From Cinnamomum chago (lineage: Eukaryota; Streptophyta; Magnoliopsida; Laurales; Lauraceae), in assembly GCA_038049695.1 (NCBI GenBank), contig CP142452.1:28632501-28696500 (forward strand): a stretch of DNA of 64,000 nt, in the 5' to 3' direction. The translations under genes were made by a program, and so were the position numbers. Positions 9,114-19,640 of this stretch are shown piece after piece (within the stretch, counting starts at the first letter, position 1; the number at the start of each line of letters is the position of its first letter). The notes below the pieces were generated by a model. It was given only the letters and a program-made list of their open reading frames with translations, did no database searches and was not told where the DNA came from.

Positions 9114-10417
9114 AGGCCTATCAATGGGCCGAGCCGGGCCTGGGCATGGGTTGTCCAATCCCGTCCCGAATATTGGACGGGCCTGCTGGGTGTTGTCCAA
9201 TCCCGGCCCTAAATTGAGCGGGCTTATGTCAAATCCCATTCCGTGCGGGCTTGGGTTGGGACCGGGCCGGGCCTGGGCTTTAGCACAATCTTGAACATAA
9301 GATCAACATTCACTAATTATTTATATACGGTCACCGGGAAGCCCCCTTCCCATTGCTACAAACTCAACTAAATTCAACTAGTAACATTCACTCAGCCAGA
9401 ATTTCTTTAAATGGTTAGATACCAGTGTCCAGCAGGCCCAACAAATAATTCTGTATCCCTTTTATCAACTTTAAATAGAAAATAATAATTTAAAGAATGA
9501 TTAAAGCACATATGAGCACTTGAAGAAGATATGATCTTCATATTCTTCATGCTGAAGAATAAGAAGGCAGCCAGCGGCTGTCTGACTACCAACACTCGAC
9601 CCAAACAGAGGTTGGATTTTTCATATGAAACAGTTACCAGGCAAAAGTATCAGGTTGCATTATGATATTCCATTCCAGTTGGTACCAAGGTTTCCTAGTG
9701 CCCTGAACGAATCAACTTCGAAACATTTTTGAGTGAAAGATCCCCGCTAGTAGCCTTGCTCCAAACAAGAGTCAGAATTCAATAAGTTAGGTGGGGGTAG
9801 ATTGGAAATGTCCTGCATTAAACATAACCAGATATCTTGAGGAACAGAATCCGGGATGACCCATAGGCCATTAATAGTTAGATTGCAAACTATCTGAGGA
9901 GCTGAGGTTATGAAGAGGGAAGAAGACAGCAAGAGGCAGTTTGGTCACCCACTTAACATACCACAGACTTGCAGATTTACAATTTCCCAATACCCATTTA
10001 CTGCATTGGAGAAGAAATTGAGCCACTTATGTGTTCCTCTATAAAAAAGAACCAACAGAAGGAGAAATTGGGGAACAATATCATGACCTGAGCAAAGAGG
10101 CCCAAAGAGAATTTGAAGACGCTGCATCCACCCCTGAAGAAGAACCATGCAAGCCATGTTCATCTCTGAGATACTCCGGATACCCAGCGCCCTTGTTTTA
10201 CTGTTAGAGGGGCCAGTTTCGGTAAATATACATATAAAAAACTTAATTAATTTATCTTGCAACAGGGCCGGGCCGGGCATGTTCTACCAAATCTCAGTCC
10301 CATTTTGGCCGGGCTTTCAAAAAATTGCCCAAGTTCAGCGGGCTCAGATTTTTTCAAAGCCCTATGTTTTCGGGCTTGGGCCGGGTATCCATTTCAACAG
10401 GCTAAATTGACAGGCCT
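9114..10417. mobile_element. hAT-like non-autonomous element, 1.3 kb, copy A
   Basis: Terminal inverted repeats AGGCCTATCAATGGGCC (left) and AGGCCTGTCAATTTAGCC (right, minus strand). The 8-bp flanks AGGGATGT and AGGGATGA match at 7 of 8 bases, the TSD length of hAT elements. Both ends carry dense GGGCCGGGCC-type subterminal repeats. The interior (about 9,350-10,230) is non-repetitive, conserved in copy B, and has only short frames without recognised domains. No transposase is present, so mobility would depend on a hAT elsewhere. Confidence 0.8.
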
Positions 10418-10469
10418 AGGGATGACCCGTGCACTGAAGAGTCTGAATCATCAGAGAACCAAATTACTT

Positions 10470-10850
10470 GGATAATGAGTCCTGACCCAATCTGCAAACC
10501 CAAACTGAACCAGACCTGACAATTCAAGGTCTCGTTTGACTCTTTCTACATTCGGGTTGATGATAAATATGTTATTTTTGAGTTAAGTTCATTCTTGCTA
10601 TTCAAACTGGCAACCTAACCCAACTTATCAATATGATAGGCCCAACTTATCACGATGACCTGCCTAGCTATCTGATCTGACCTGTTAATTAATTGGTAGG
10701 GTTGTGCTTGACATTTTCGACCTGTTAATTAAAGGGTCAAGTTCGAATACAGCCTATAAATGTCGTCTCCTGTGCTTAGCCCGACCAAAGACGACCTAAC
10801 CCAATCCATTCCCACCCTCAATATTAACCCAACATAGGGAGCAGACCAAG
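10470..10850. other. Degenerate element-like sequence with GACC/CCTGACC motifs
   Basis: Many short CCTAACCCAAC, GACCTG and TTAATTAA motifs resemble decayed hAT subterminal regions. No ends or TSD could be fixed. It is shared with copy B (about 30,680-31,070). Confidence 0.35.
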
Positions 10851-10883
10851 CGTTTCGTCCGAACCAACCAAAATGGGATTATT

Positions 10884-11258
10884 GCAAAGTAGCATTTTAA
10901 TGCTGATTTCCCAATGCTAATGCTAATACTGATTGAAATGCTGATTTAAAATGCTAATGCTGTTTGGTTGGACATTAGCTGGTAGCATTTATATTGGTGT
11001 CAAATTACATAAAAGGACATAAAACAATAAATGTTAAAAAAACAGCTAAAAAAACAGAGGGTTACTTTTGTCATCTTAGGGGTAAAAATTTTAAATGCTA
11101 CAAGAATGCTCCTTTTTTCAGCATTAGCATTTTGCAAAAAAATGCTACTAAAATGCTAATGCTAATGCTGATTTTTATAGGGACCGTTTGGCTACAAAGT
11201 AGCATTAATGCTGAAATCAGCATTAATGCTACTAATAGTGCTGGTACCAAATGCAGCC
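10884..11258. mobile_element. Tourist-like MITE, copy A (left end deleted)
   Basis: Built of AGCATTAATGCT-type motifs. The right end reads GGCTGCATTTGGTACCAGCA on the minus strand and is followed by TAA. The left end present in copy B (31,111) is missing here. Confidence 0.7.
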
Positions 11259-11326
11259 TAATATAGAATAAATAATACTTTGAACAGCCTTACATAAATA
11301 AGAGTACTTTGAACAACCTTACACCA

Positions 11327-11440
11327 ATCTTCCTTCTGTCTCATTGGTTGCAAGATTAGGAGCACGTGCAAGAGGTCTAGGGTTCAAGGATTGGTACCAT
11401 CTTCTCTTCATGAAACTCACTAAAGAGGTATTTCAAAATA
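11327..11440 (+). mobile_element. Possible SINE fragment
   Basis: CTCATTGGTTGCAAGATTAGG and, further on, GGTCTAGGGTTCAAGGATTGG are spaced roughly as degenerate pol III A and B boxes. There is no clear poly-A tail or TSD. The same sequence is in copy B at about 31,574-31,690. Tentative. Confidence 0.3.
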
Positions 11441-11890
11441 CCTCAATTTTTAATACTTGCTTCTTCGTTTTATATTCATACCAAACATTCTTTTTATTTT
11501 TTTTTAAATTCACCTAAACACTTTTCATATATTAATATGTAAAGCTAGTAAACAAAATGCAGGAAAAGCTTACAATTAAGAGTTTGAAGATAATTCTTTT
11601 ATTTCCTTATTATAAAAATCTTAAATTTAGAAGTTGTCGATAAAAGAATGGATCATCAATACCATTTTTGTATTTTTTCTAAAAATTTAATCGTTGTGTG
11701 AAGCTTGGGTGAAACTTGGTGGGTCAGGTTGAGCATTTTTGCTACAAAACTCAGCCATACATGACCTAGGATTGGCTTGAATTCTAAATTCTATGGGATA
11801 ATACAACTAAGGTTGAGTTGAGGTTATATAAGTATGGTTGGAAAACTCTCTTAATTGACTTTTAATTCTTCCGAGTCATCTCGTTTTTAT
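11440..11890. other. AT-rich sequence, nothing recognised
   Basis: No frames, repeats or sites that I can support. Matched in copy B at about 31,690-32,130. Confidence 0.6.
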
Positions 11891-12240
11891 GTAGGACCGA
11901 GTAAAAAATAGGGGAGACTTGGTTGAGTCATCTCATTTCATTAAATTGTTTGAATCCCAAACCATTTAATAGGTAGATTTGATTTTAAAATAATGAAATT
12001 TTATTTATAAATAATTATGCATGAGGTTTGGAGTTAGTAATTTAAAAATGATGACTAGAATGTAGTTTGAATTTTGAAACTTATATTTGATCTTTTACAT
12101 TCAATATTTAGACTAAAAAATTGTATAATTTTGCGCAATGTTTTTTTATTTTCCTTATCATAGTACTTTTCTTACATATATAAATTTATTAATTTGAATT
12201 GACTATTATGAATCATGTAAATAAATGTATTTTTTAGATC
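11890..12240. repeat. Dispersed AT-rich repeat (inverted relative at 60,790-61,110)
   Basis: The segment starting GGACCGAGTAAAAAATAGGG reappears on the opposite strand just right of the copia element (GAACCGAGTAAAAAATAGGG on the minus strand near 61,110) and stays alignable for about 320 bp with clear divergence. The copy B equivalent is 32,130-32,480. Class unknown. Confidence 0.7.
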
Positions 12241-12475
12241 TTACTAATAATGGATTCATTTTAACTAAGAATTCTATTTGATGAATAAAAGGCTTTGAAC
12301 TTTGAAGTCTTCTTACACATTAGGCTAAAAATACGAGCATAAGTTTCCTAATAACCTTGCGTCAGCATAATGTGGAGAAGAATGAGGAAGAACCAATTAC
12401 ATCCTTGTGATCTTAAGATCCAAAATTTGCGAGGCAAGTCGAGAACTTGACTTGCACAAAGCAAGTTAACTTGGA

Positions 12476-12960
12476 CGTGTCAAATGTGCCATGTCTTGCC
12501 GGCACGACACCATCCAACATGGCCCGTTGGCGCGGCACAGCTCGTGTCGTGACATTCGTGCCTAGCCTTTGTGTTGGGCTTACGTGTCCGGCTTTTAATG
12601 TGCCGTGGTTCTATTTTTAGGATTTTAGGGTAAAGAAATTTCAAAGATACACACAAAGAAAGGTATGACATACAGATTTAAGTAGTTCATTCAAACTTGA
12701 CATACTCCACTTATAAGAGAACCATTTTGATCTTTTTTGTTTAAGATTTTCAACATGTTACCTTCGGAATCTTTCCAATTTTTGTAGATAATTAAAAATA
12801 AAAAAAGTAAAAGACTACATTCAAGGAGGAAAACAATCAAAATATACAAAATATGCCATATGACCTATTCGGAGAATCTGTCGTACCCGGGTTGTGCCCG
12901 TGCGTGAAATAGGCTGTGCCGGGTTGTGCCATGCCTGAGTGTCTCGGCCCATTTGACACC
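12476..12960. mobile_element. hAT-like MITE with GGTGTCAAATGNGCC ends, copy A
   Basis: The left end GTGTCAAATGTGCCATG and the right end, read on the minus strand, GGTGTCAAATGGGCCGAG form an inverted pair. Both flanks of the interior carry GC-rich CGGGTTGTGCC/GTGCCGGGTTG subterminal motifs. The copy B counterpart (32,709-33,189) keeps the first two G residues of the left end. A related fragment lies at 63,507-64,000. Confidence 0.65.
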
Positions 12961-13395
12961 TTTAATTAACTCCTTACCAGTTGTCTTTCTAGTGAGAGAT
13001 TGGCTTAAGGTGATAGTTTTCCTAAATCCATTCCATAACCGTTTCTCCAAATTGATATTGATGGATCGTTTCATAATTTTACTTGTCGATGGATCGTTTC
13101 ATATTTTTGCTTGTTTTGTATTGTTAATTTTATTTTATTTTTATTTTAATACAACCGGCGCAAGTCGCGCAACGGTATGGGTCCAGCACAGGAGGCAAGG
13201 AATGACGCAGGCTACACAGACTCGGTCGATCTTGGGCGACACAAAAGTTAGCACAGCAACATGGTTCCCTTTTAGATGCACAAATGCAAGGCTTAGCAAG
13301 TAGGTTGATTATCATGGTTCCCATTTAGATGAGAAGGTTGGTAAGATCTTCATCTACTGGGTTCTACACAAACGATTATTAGGGTGGATGAGAGT
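12961..13395. other. Unassigned sequence between MITE and R2
   Basis: Contains a ~40-bp internal repeat around GATGGATCGTTTCATA (13,060-13,100). The segment around GGCAAGGAATGACGCAGGC is conserved in copy B. No gene or element was recognised. Confidence 0.5.
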
Positions 13396-14084
13396 CTAAC
13401 AATTCATAAGTTTAGCAGGCTTGCCCAAGCTCAATTCGTTTTAAGTACAAAAATATTAAACCATCGAACCGTATGAATCTGTTTAAATGTGGTTTGACCC
13501 TAACCCGATGTTTTAAGTGGATTATGGGAGACCTAATCCCTTTTAAGTGGGTTATGTGGATATGCTGTGGGTCAGATCCATCTCAAACGTGACTGACCTG
13601 TGTACGGAAATGGGTCAGGTTATGAGGGTTAAATTTCCGGCGTTGTTGTGGGTTGTTGGGTCACCTTGGCTTCATTTTGGTGACAACGTGCTACTGTGCT
13701 GGATCAATCAAGCCCTGGCAGAGCCTAATCATGAGCGCCCTTGATGATTATTGTTTGTCTTAACCCACTGTTTCCTAGACCCCAAATAAAGGGCTTGGTT
13801 GTTCCATTTAGAGGTATTTGTTCCCTAAAAATGGAAAACTAGTACAAATCCTCTGTGATCTGGATCTTGACCATACCACTGAGTATAGCCCATGAGTCAA
13901 ATAGTACGATCTAAATTTATTATCAGGCTGTGTGTTTGGGGGAATGAAATTCTAAAGCTTTCTACGAAATTTATTTATGATAGTAGTTAGAATTGAAGAA
14001 ACAATGGTGAAGATCCATGAATGGCTATAAATGCTCTCCTCTTTATTTGAAAATGTATGCTCTGTGACACCCTAGACTAAGGAA

Positions 14085-14128
<44 letters not shown>

Positions 14129-14223
14129 CTGTGACTTTAGGGGGTCTCTCTCTCTCAATCCATGACTTTAGGGGTCATTTGTTTTCCACATAACTTGAAT
14201 TTATGCATATGATTTTAGCATAT

Positions 14224-14372
14224 AGGGAGATGCTCATATGAGAGATATCTCTCACCTTATATGAGAGATAGTGGTAGGGGCCCTCACGTTTAAGTTGTTG
14301 GCATTGGATATGGATATGAGGGCCCCCATCTTATCTCCCATATAAGGTGAGAGATATCTCTCATACGAGCAT

Positions 14373-14374
<2 letters not shown>
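14224..14374. mobile_element. MITE family M2 copy 4
   Basis: Left end AGGGAGATGCTCATATGAGA and right end, minus strand, AGATGCTCGTATGAGAGATA. The inner palindrome GAGAGATATCTCTC is present in both arms. The homologous insertion in copy B is at 34,643-34,795. Confidence 0.85.
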
Positions 14375-14421
<47 letters not shown>

Positions 14422-14423
<2 letters not shown>

Positions 14424-14800
14424 GGCCAGTTCTCCTAAGCTCAAGCTTAGGATAAGGTAAGCTCAAGTGTGTGGTGGGACCCACCTGGGGACCTAAATTG
14501 AGATGGGGGTGGGGGGATTTCAAGGACTCCCTTGGATCTTCCTCTCTACAAAAAATCAGCCCCAAATGCGATTTATATCATCTCCATATGGGCCCAAAAG
14601 TTTAATGGTCAACGGTCCATTTTGATTGACACATTGTCAATCCAACGGTCCAATAAATTCGGATTTGACCAAAAGTTTGTGGACATGTGTAATTTAGGGA
14701 AGTCATGTGTTTGGTCCATTTGGATGGACCAAAGGTGGGCCCCACAAGCATGAGCTTACGAAAGTTTTTTCCTAAGCTTGAGCTTAGGAGAGCCTTGCTC
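14422..14800. mobile_element. MITE family M3 (CCTAAGCTCAAGCTTAGG ends), copy A only
   Basis: Ends read CTCCTAAGCTCAAGCTTAGG on both strands (14,434 region and 14,770-14,790). Inside are GTGGGACCCACC and GTGGGCCCCAC motifs and ATCCAACGGTCC, which also occur in family M1. It is inserted in a TA run and absent from copy B at about 34,797-34,810. Confidence 0.8.
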
Positions 14801-15662
14801 TATATATATATGCTCGATATCTAATGTTCATTTATGAACACCATTTTGATAAACATATCTAAAACGTAGAAATAAAAAACCCCTAACATGTCATGGAAAT
14901 TCAATTTTGTTTCGAACTTGCTCGAAAATTATGCTTGGAATTGTCTTTTAGTTGTCGGAATAAAGTTGGGACAAGGCTTTGATGATGATAATGGTGATGA
15001 TGAATTATCCTCTTTCACAATCTGCATAAAGATTCCAGATCTCATGAAGGGGACATAGGGGGTTGATCACACTCACAGCATGGGCTCACTTGAAAATCCA
15101 AACAGTGGTTACGCATATAAGCCATGGATAAAAACCCTTATAATATTAAACAAAAGTTGCGGTTGAATTGGGTGTAATACTTGTGAATGAAGTTGCATCC
15201 TTTCTATGGGTGAATCTGAATTATCTACATTTCTAGTCATCCATGAAATTCAACCAACCATTTCATGCCCTTGTAAAATAATGGTTAGAAATACCCAATG
15301 TGAATCCTTGGTAGAGCACCATTATTAGATGAAGTGAAGATAGTTAACTATGCTTGTGGAAAAATAAGTTCGAGTTGAATGTTTTTATGGGAGAGTATCA
15401 TCATAGATAGAGGTAAAGATGTGAAATCAACCTTTTCCGCTCAATTTCTTATGTCATATGGCTAAAAATATTCAATGAAAAAGATGCTTAATGTGAAGAT
15501 TCTTGGAAGAACGGAGGGACCTCATAAACATACTCAGTAGACCATTTTTGTGCCATGAGAAGAGATCTTTCCTTGGTCAAGATTGGTACTTAATTCAAGG
15601 CATTCTACATACTTTTAGAGATCATGATTGTTGGAGTTGTTTGACAATGACTAGACTCATGT

Positions 15663-16700
15663 ATTTTTTTCCCATAAAAAAGATATTTCATTAAAAGAGA
15701 TAAAAGAAAAAGAAAAAAAAAACCAGCAGGTTATAATAAGGATAGAATAAGCTTAACCCATTGACTTGAGGATCATTGAAGTCCTCACCCGACCTATATC
15801 CTATCTAGTAGGATAATAAAACTTAGCAAGTTTATGAGCTGCCCATTTAGAGTCCAGAAAAAATACTCAAAGACTACAGAACGAAATAAAGCAGCCAAAG
15901 CTTTAATGTCTACCAATAATGGGACTAATTGACCAATCCTAATCTCCTTTCAGAGCATGCACCACTTCTTTAACATCTATTAAAACATGGACTTTGTTAA
16001 AACCATTCTTCCTTGCCTTTTTCAATGCAGCTAAGACTGCCCTTGCTTTAGCCTCGTTTGGAGAGGCAATTTCAAGTCCTTGGATAGCACCTGCATCCAC
16101 AATAACACCATTTGAGACCATAACAAAGCCAAATGAGGTCATCCCATCTTTTGCCTTCTAAGCTTCATTGGAGAAGGCCATAAAATATTCTACGTTAGTA
16201 TCATTGTAGGGTCCACACCATGCACCCCCTTCCCAAAAGGTTTGGTTCCTATTGATGTATGTGGGGGTGTTGAAGCATCTCATGAACTAATTCAATGATC
16301 TTTTGGGGGTTTATTGAATGACCTCTATGGAGGAAGTCATTCCTAGCCTTCCATATGGCCTAGAACATGGAAATAATCCACATTTTTTAAAGATCGTTCC
16401 CTAGAGGAAGATTCTAATGGCCTTGCTTGCACATTTCATTCCACCATTTTACTAGTTGTAATGGGTGTAATAGATCAGACTGTAGGCCCCAATGTGAACT
16501 GAACCAAGTTGCCTTGGCATAATTGTATAGCATAAGAGCCTGCTCAACCGAGTCCTCCTCGTTTTCGCATTTAGGGCATTTATCATCACTTGAAATAATC
16601 TTTAATTTAATAATGGATCTTACCATAATAGCATTTTTTAGACACTTCCATCCAAACATTAAAACTCTTTGAGAAAGAGGGAGTTTCCAGGGAGCTTTTG
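15663..16700 (-). pseudogene. L1-type LINE 3' remnant (zf-RVT and RNase H), copy A
   Basis: On the minus strand, 16,836-16,414 encodes a zf-RVT-like segment (FGWKCLKNAIM ... CPKCENEEDSVEQALM), and after a gap 16,142-15,939 encodes an RNase H/RVT_3-like segment (SPNEAKARAVLAALKKA, then VHVLIDVKEVV). These are the C-terminal domains of plant L1 ORF2. The left edge, TTTTTTTCCCATAAAAAAGAT, is the reverse complement of a LINE 3' end. Stops and frameshifts separate the pieces and no RT is present. The region upstream of 16,700 belongs to another sequence. Confidence 0.8.
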
Positions 16701-17384
16701 TTGCGACCCCAGACCGAAATACCGCTAACAACCTACTTTGCCTAGGATCGTGCGACGCGTATACACGGATGAAGGAACATTTATCCACATGCACGTGATT
16801 GCCCACAAGATTCCGCATGAGGATACAAATAGCCATCCATTAAACTAGTACGAAAACAATACTGCGGAAGCTCATGGTAATCACAACTAATTAAACAAGA
16901 TAATAATAAGATTAGACAATATCAGAGTGTAACAAGAGTAAAGTGGCATTCCCATAGCATTAACAATTGAATATTTACACAAAAGTAAGTTTATGTGCAA
17001 TAACCCAAAATAATGGCCGACATGGCCAATACTTCTCAAAATAATCCAAAATGTGTCAATTAACCCCCAAAATGTGATTTGTAGCTCCGAGCTAGTTTTG
17101 ATGTCTAGATGAAGTTGTCAACACTCCATTCTACTACGAATTGCGGTTCCTCAACTGTTGCTTCAAACTCGTCTACTACGGTAACGAGTTCAATACATAG
17201 ATAGCACCAAAAGTAACTAAGTCAGGCACGACAGCCGAGCAGGTGATTGATAATGAATAATATAATATGTTTGCCGAATTAAACGATATAAATTCGAGTA
17301 AATCTAACAGAAAGTAAACTGTACAACTAGACAATAAAACATGAATAAGGTAATGACAACGATAAATGAAGTTGGGCTTTGTCA
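16701..17384. other. Unassigned transposon-like sequence
   Basis: Begins TGTTGCGACCCCAGACCGAA, which could be an LTR edge abutting the LINE remnant, but no second end or PBS was found. The 17,170-17,380 stretch is AT-rich with no domain. Copy B keeps only the part left of 17,147. Confidence 0.35.
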
Positions 17385-17466
17385 TGAACTGCTTTGCAAT
17401 GTTAAAGGCATGGAAAATGCTGGGTGGAGTAATAGTAAGTAAACAAGATTGCCAATGAGCTTCCTA
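17385..17466 (-). pseudogene. Short copia pol scrap
   Basis: About 80 bp similar to 21,118-21,190 in the degenerate copia element (shared GTTAAAGGCATGG, GTAAACAAGATTGCC and CTTCCTA landmarks). On the minus strand it reads like the copia segment following the RT (KLIGNLVYLL). It directly precedes the TG of the LTR at 17,467. Confidence 0.55.
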
Positions 17467-18251
17467 TGTTGGAATTCTTGAATGTGGCCTAATGACTAAA
17501 TGTCCAATATTGTGTGGGACCCACTTATGTAAGATCCATATATATGAAATTCATTTACATTAAGTATTTTTTATTAGATCTTTGTATTTCATAACGTTAT
17601 TAAAGATCAGAGCTCCTATTGCTAAAAAAAGAGGGATTGGATAAAGCCCTAATCAAAGTAGAATTCCATGATGGGAATGAATTATGTTGAAATTATATTT
17701 TTTTTGCTAAGTGGCAAATTGAATATAAAGAGAGGAAAGAAACAAGAACAGACATGGAAAACCAGAAAAAGAAGAAAACAAAGAGGAGCCTAAGAAAAAG
17801 GCCTAAATTACATCATCTGCCCCATAGACATGAGAATTGGGTAAGAATAAGATCCAGCACCTGGAAAGGAGGTTGAGAGACCTCTCAATCGGTCCATACA
17901 GAGGAACTTTGCTCTGGCCAGAGAGGGCTTCAGGTTGTGGTGCTTATAATCATTCTGGAGAGACCAGAGAGTTGAGATAGCTTGGAAGAAGATAATTATG
18001 TTGAAATTATATATATATATATATATAAAAGAGTTTTAGGGGTTACATCTTTCCATTACGGAACTAGGAGATTTGCCCCATTGAGAATTCCGCTTGAGGA
18101 GTAGTGGAAGAGTGTTGGAAGTCCCCAAACAAGAAGGCGTCTCATCTGATGTCGATGGATCCAGATATGTGTCTCATATTTTGTGTTATTCAAATCCAAT
18201 CAATATATCATGTCTGCGCTATCCATGTTTGGATGTTATAAACAATTATCA
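17467..18251 (+). repeat. LTR of a plus-strand retrotransposon, split by an L1 fragment
   Basis: Starts TGTTGGAATTC, ends ACAATTATCA, and is followed five bases later by a perfect PBS. Without the L1 insertion (17,699-17,993 plus one TSD copy) the LTR is about 470 bp. Only ~90 bp of leader remains before other sequence begins, so the element is a truncated 5' end. It was deleted from copy B. Confidence 0.75.
17699..17993 (-). mobile_element. Short 5'-truncated L1 insertion
   Basis: Flanked by a perfect 19-bp duplication AATTATGTTGAAATTATAT (17,680-17,698 and 17,994-18,012). The left edge begins with a T run, the reverse complement of a poly-A tail. The right part (CAGAGAGGGCTTCAGG ... GAGATAGCTTGGAAGAAGA) resembles 43,150-43,235 in the L1 at 42.8-48.5 kb, so it is a ~295-bp 3' fragment of a related L1. 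Confidence 0.9.
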
Positions 18252-18256
18252 AAATG

Positions 18257-18268
18257 TGGTATCAGAGC
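18257..18268 (+). promoter_or_regulatory. Primer-binding site TGGTATCAGAGC
   Basis: An exact match to the site complementary to the 3' end of initiator-Met tRNA used by plant copia elements, five bases after the LTR end at 18,251. Confidence 0.85.
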
Positions 18269-18555
18269 GAGTTCTTTCTGACTTATGCATGTTAGGATTC
18301 AATGTATACATCATTTTCACATGTTATTTTACTTTTTATACATGTCATGTAGTCGGGGGCGGCGGGGGCAAATAATAAAACCTTTAATTAAAATTACAAA
18401 ATTTAGTAATAAAATATACAATAATCAAATTATTAAAGTTACGCTCGACGTTCTTTCATTGAGTCGAAATCATGAATTATGGTTTCAATAATGATTTTTC
18501 ATGTAATTTCTTTTTTAATATATATACTTAAATTACTTACAAGAAATTCATCCTC

Positions 18556-18775
18556 CATTTTGTTTGTGAAGTGTAGTTTTATCACTTGGCTGTCTAAGGT
18601 TCGAAAGCTAGGTACGCCACCTCTTCCCAAATGTCTGGGCTCCCTTCTTGCGTGTGTGGGCTTTCTTCTTGCATGTGTGGGCACCTTTCCCACTTGAGTG
18701 GTTTGTCTTTCCGTATATGCAGTATCTCTTGGGTCCAAACTCCCTTGGCTGGGGTACCAAAAAAATACAAATAAA
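18556..18775 (+). mobile_element. SINE-like unit, copy A
   Basis: Contains a B-box-like AAGGTTCGAAAGC (18,596-18,608; GGGTTCGAACGC in the copy B relatives) and ends CTTGGCTGGGGTAC followed by an A-rich tail. No A box is clear, so it may be 5' truncated. Relatives are at 37,103-37,307, 37,671-37,870 and 38,999-39,190. Confidence 0.45.
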
Positions 18776-18779
18776 AAAA

Positions 18780-19640
18780 AAAATCTTAAAATGGGTATAG
18801 GTCCGGTCCTTTCTTATGCATGTAACTTGTAAGTGACTTTATTATTTAAAAAATCAAAGAAAAGTAATAATAACATCCCATATCTAAAATCTAAATTATT
18901 CAAAAGAATGGTTCTGCCAGATTTTATCTCCTTAAATAAATTTCTTTAACCGAATTATTCTGACATGGATAGTAATAATAATAAAAAAAAAAACACAACT
19001 ATATTAATCCTTTATCTATGATGGATTATCTAATTGATCTAAAATTAATGTAATAATAGAACACAAATAAACATTGATTTTAAGTAGATTAGATTTCAAT
19101 AAAATCCAATGACATGTAGTAAAATCAGTACATCTATGCAATATAAAAAATTATCTATAAAAGAGAAAGTGGGTTTGTCGTTCTTCTTCTTCATATCTCA
19201 AAGTCTCTTCAAGTTTGCAACCTACAGCTCTTTTCAAGATCTCCAACAAGAAGACATGGATTTTCCTCTTCCTCTTTTGGATCAAAGACTTAGGGCAAGT
19301 GTAGTAGATAGGTTAATTTGAAAATTGAGAAATCTTCTCTCCAATCTCCACCAAGCCTTCATTATTTCTTCTCCTTTCCTTTTTTTTTTTTTTTTCATTT
19401 AAAGTTTTCCCCTAAATCAAGAATATTTTTGTTTCCTTTTTGAAGAGTCAAAATCATGTTTAAAAAGTCCAAAACAATGGAGGGGCCATCCACATAAGGT
19501 TAAGACTCTGTCTAGCCCATGCATGGCCTGAAACTTTTGCGCAACCCAATGTTTAACTTTCTATATATTAGCATATGTAAGGTAAAAATCGACTTAGCTT
19601 AGTACATAATGAAAAAAAATTCATTTTTTTTTCTGAAAAT
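18780..19640. other. AT-rich sequence, no gene recognised
   Basis: A 70-codon frame at 19,109-19,321 recurs in copy B at 38,196 and 39,528, beginning MTCSKISTSMQYKK in all three, but has no recognised domain and sits in a triplicated repeat. Conservation over such a short time is expected without selection. Confidence 0.4.

Larger units (their letters stand above)
13400..15660. repeat. R2: second copy of the older internal repeat
   Basis: Matches R1 (1,316-1,937 plus 6,339-7,948) and holds the unoccupied MULE target ATTTATTTA at 13,969-13,977. It differs from R1 by lacking the 6,968-7,466 insertion and by carrying two MITEs in a (TA)n stretch. The copy B equivalent is 33,594-35,545. Confidence 0.85.

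Noticed and set aside
14374..14565. 63-codon frame ending in an Ile-Tyr run
   Set aside because: Simple (TA)n translation plus a MITE end.
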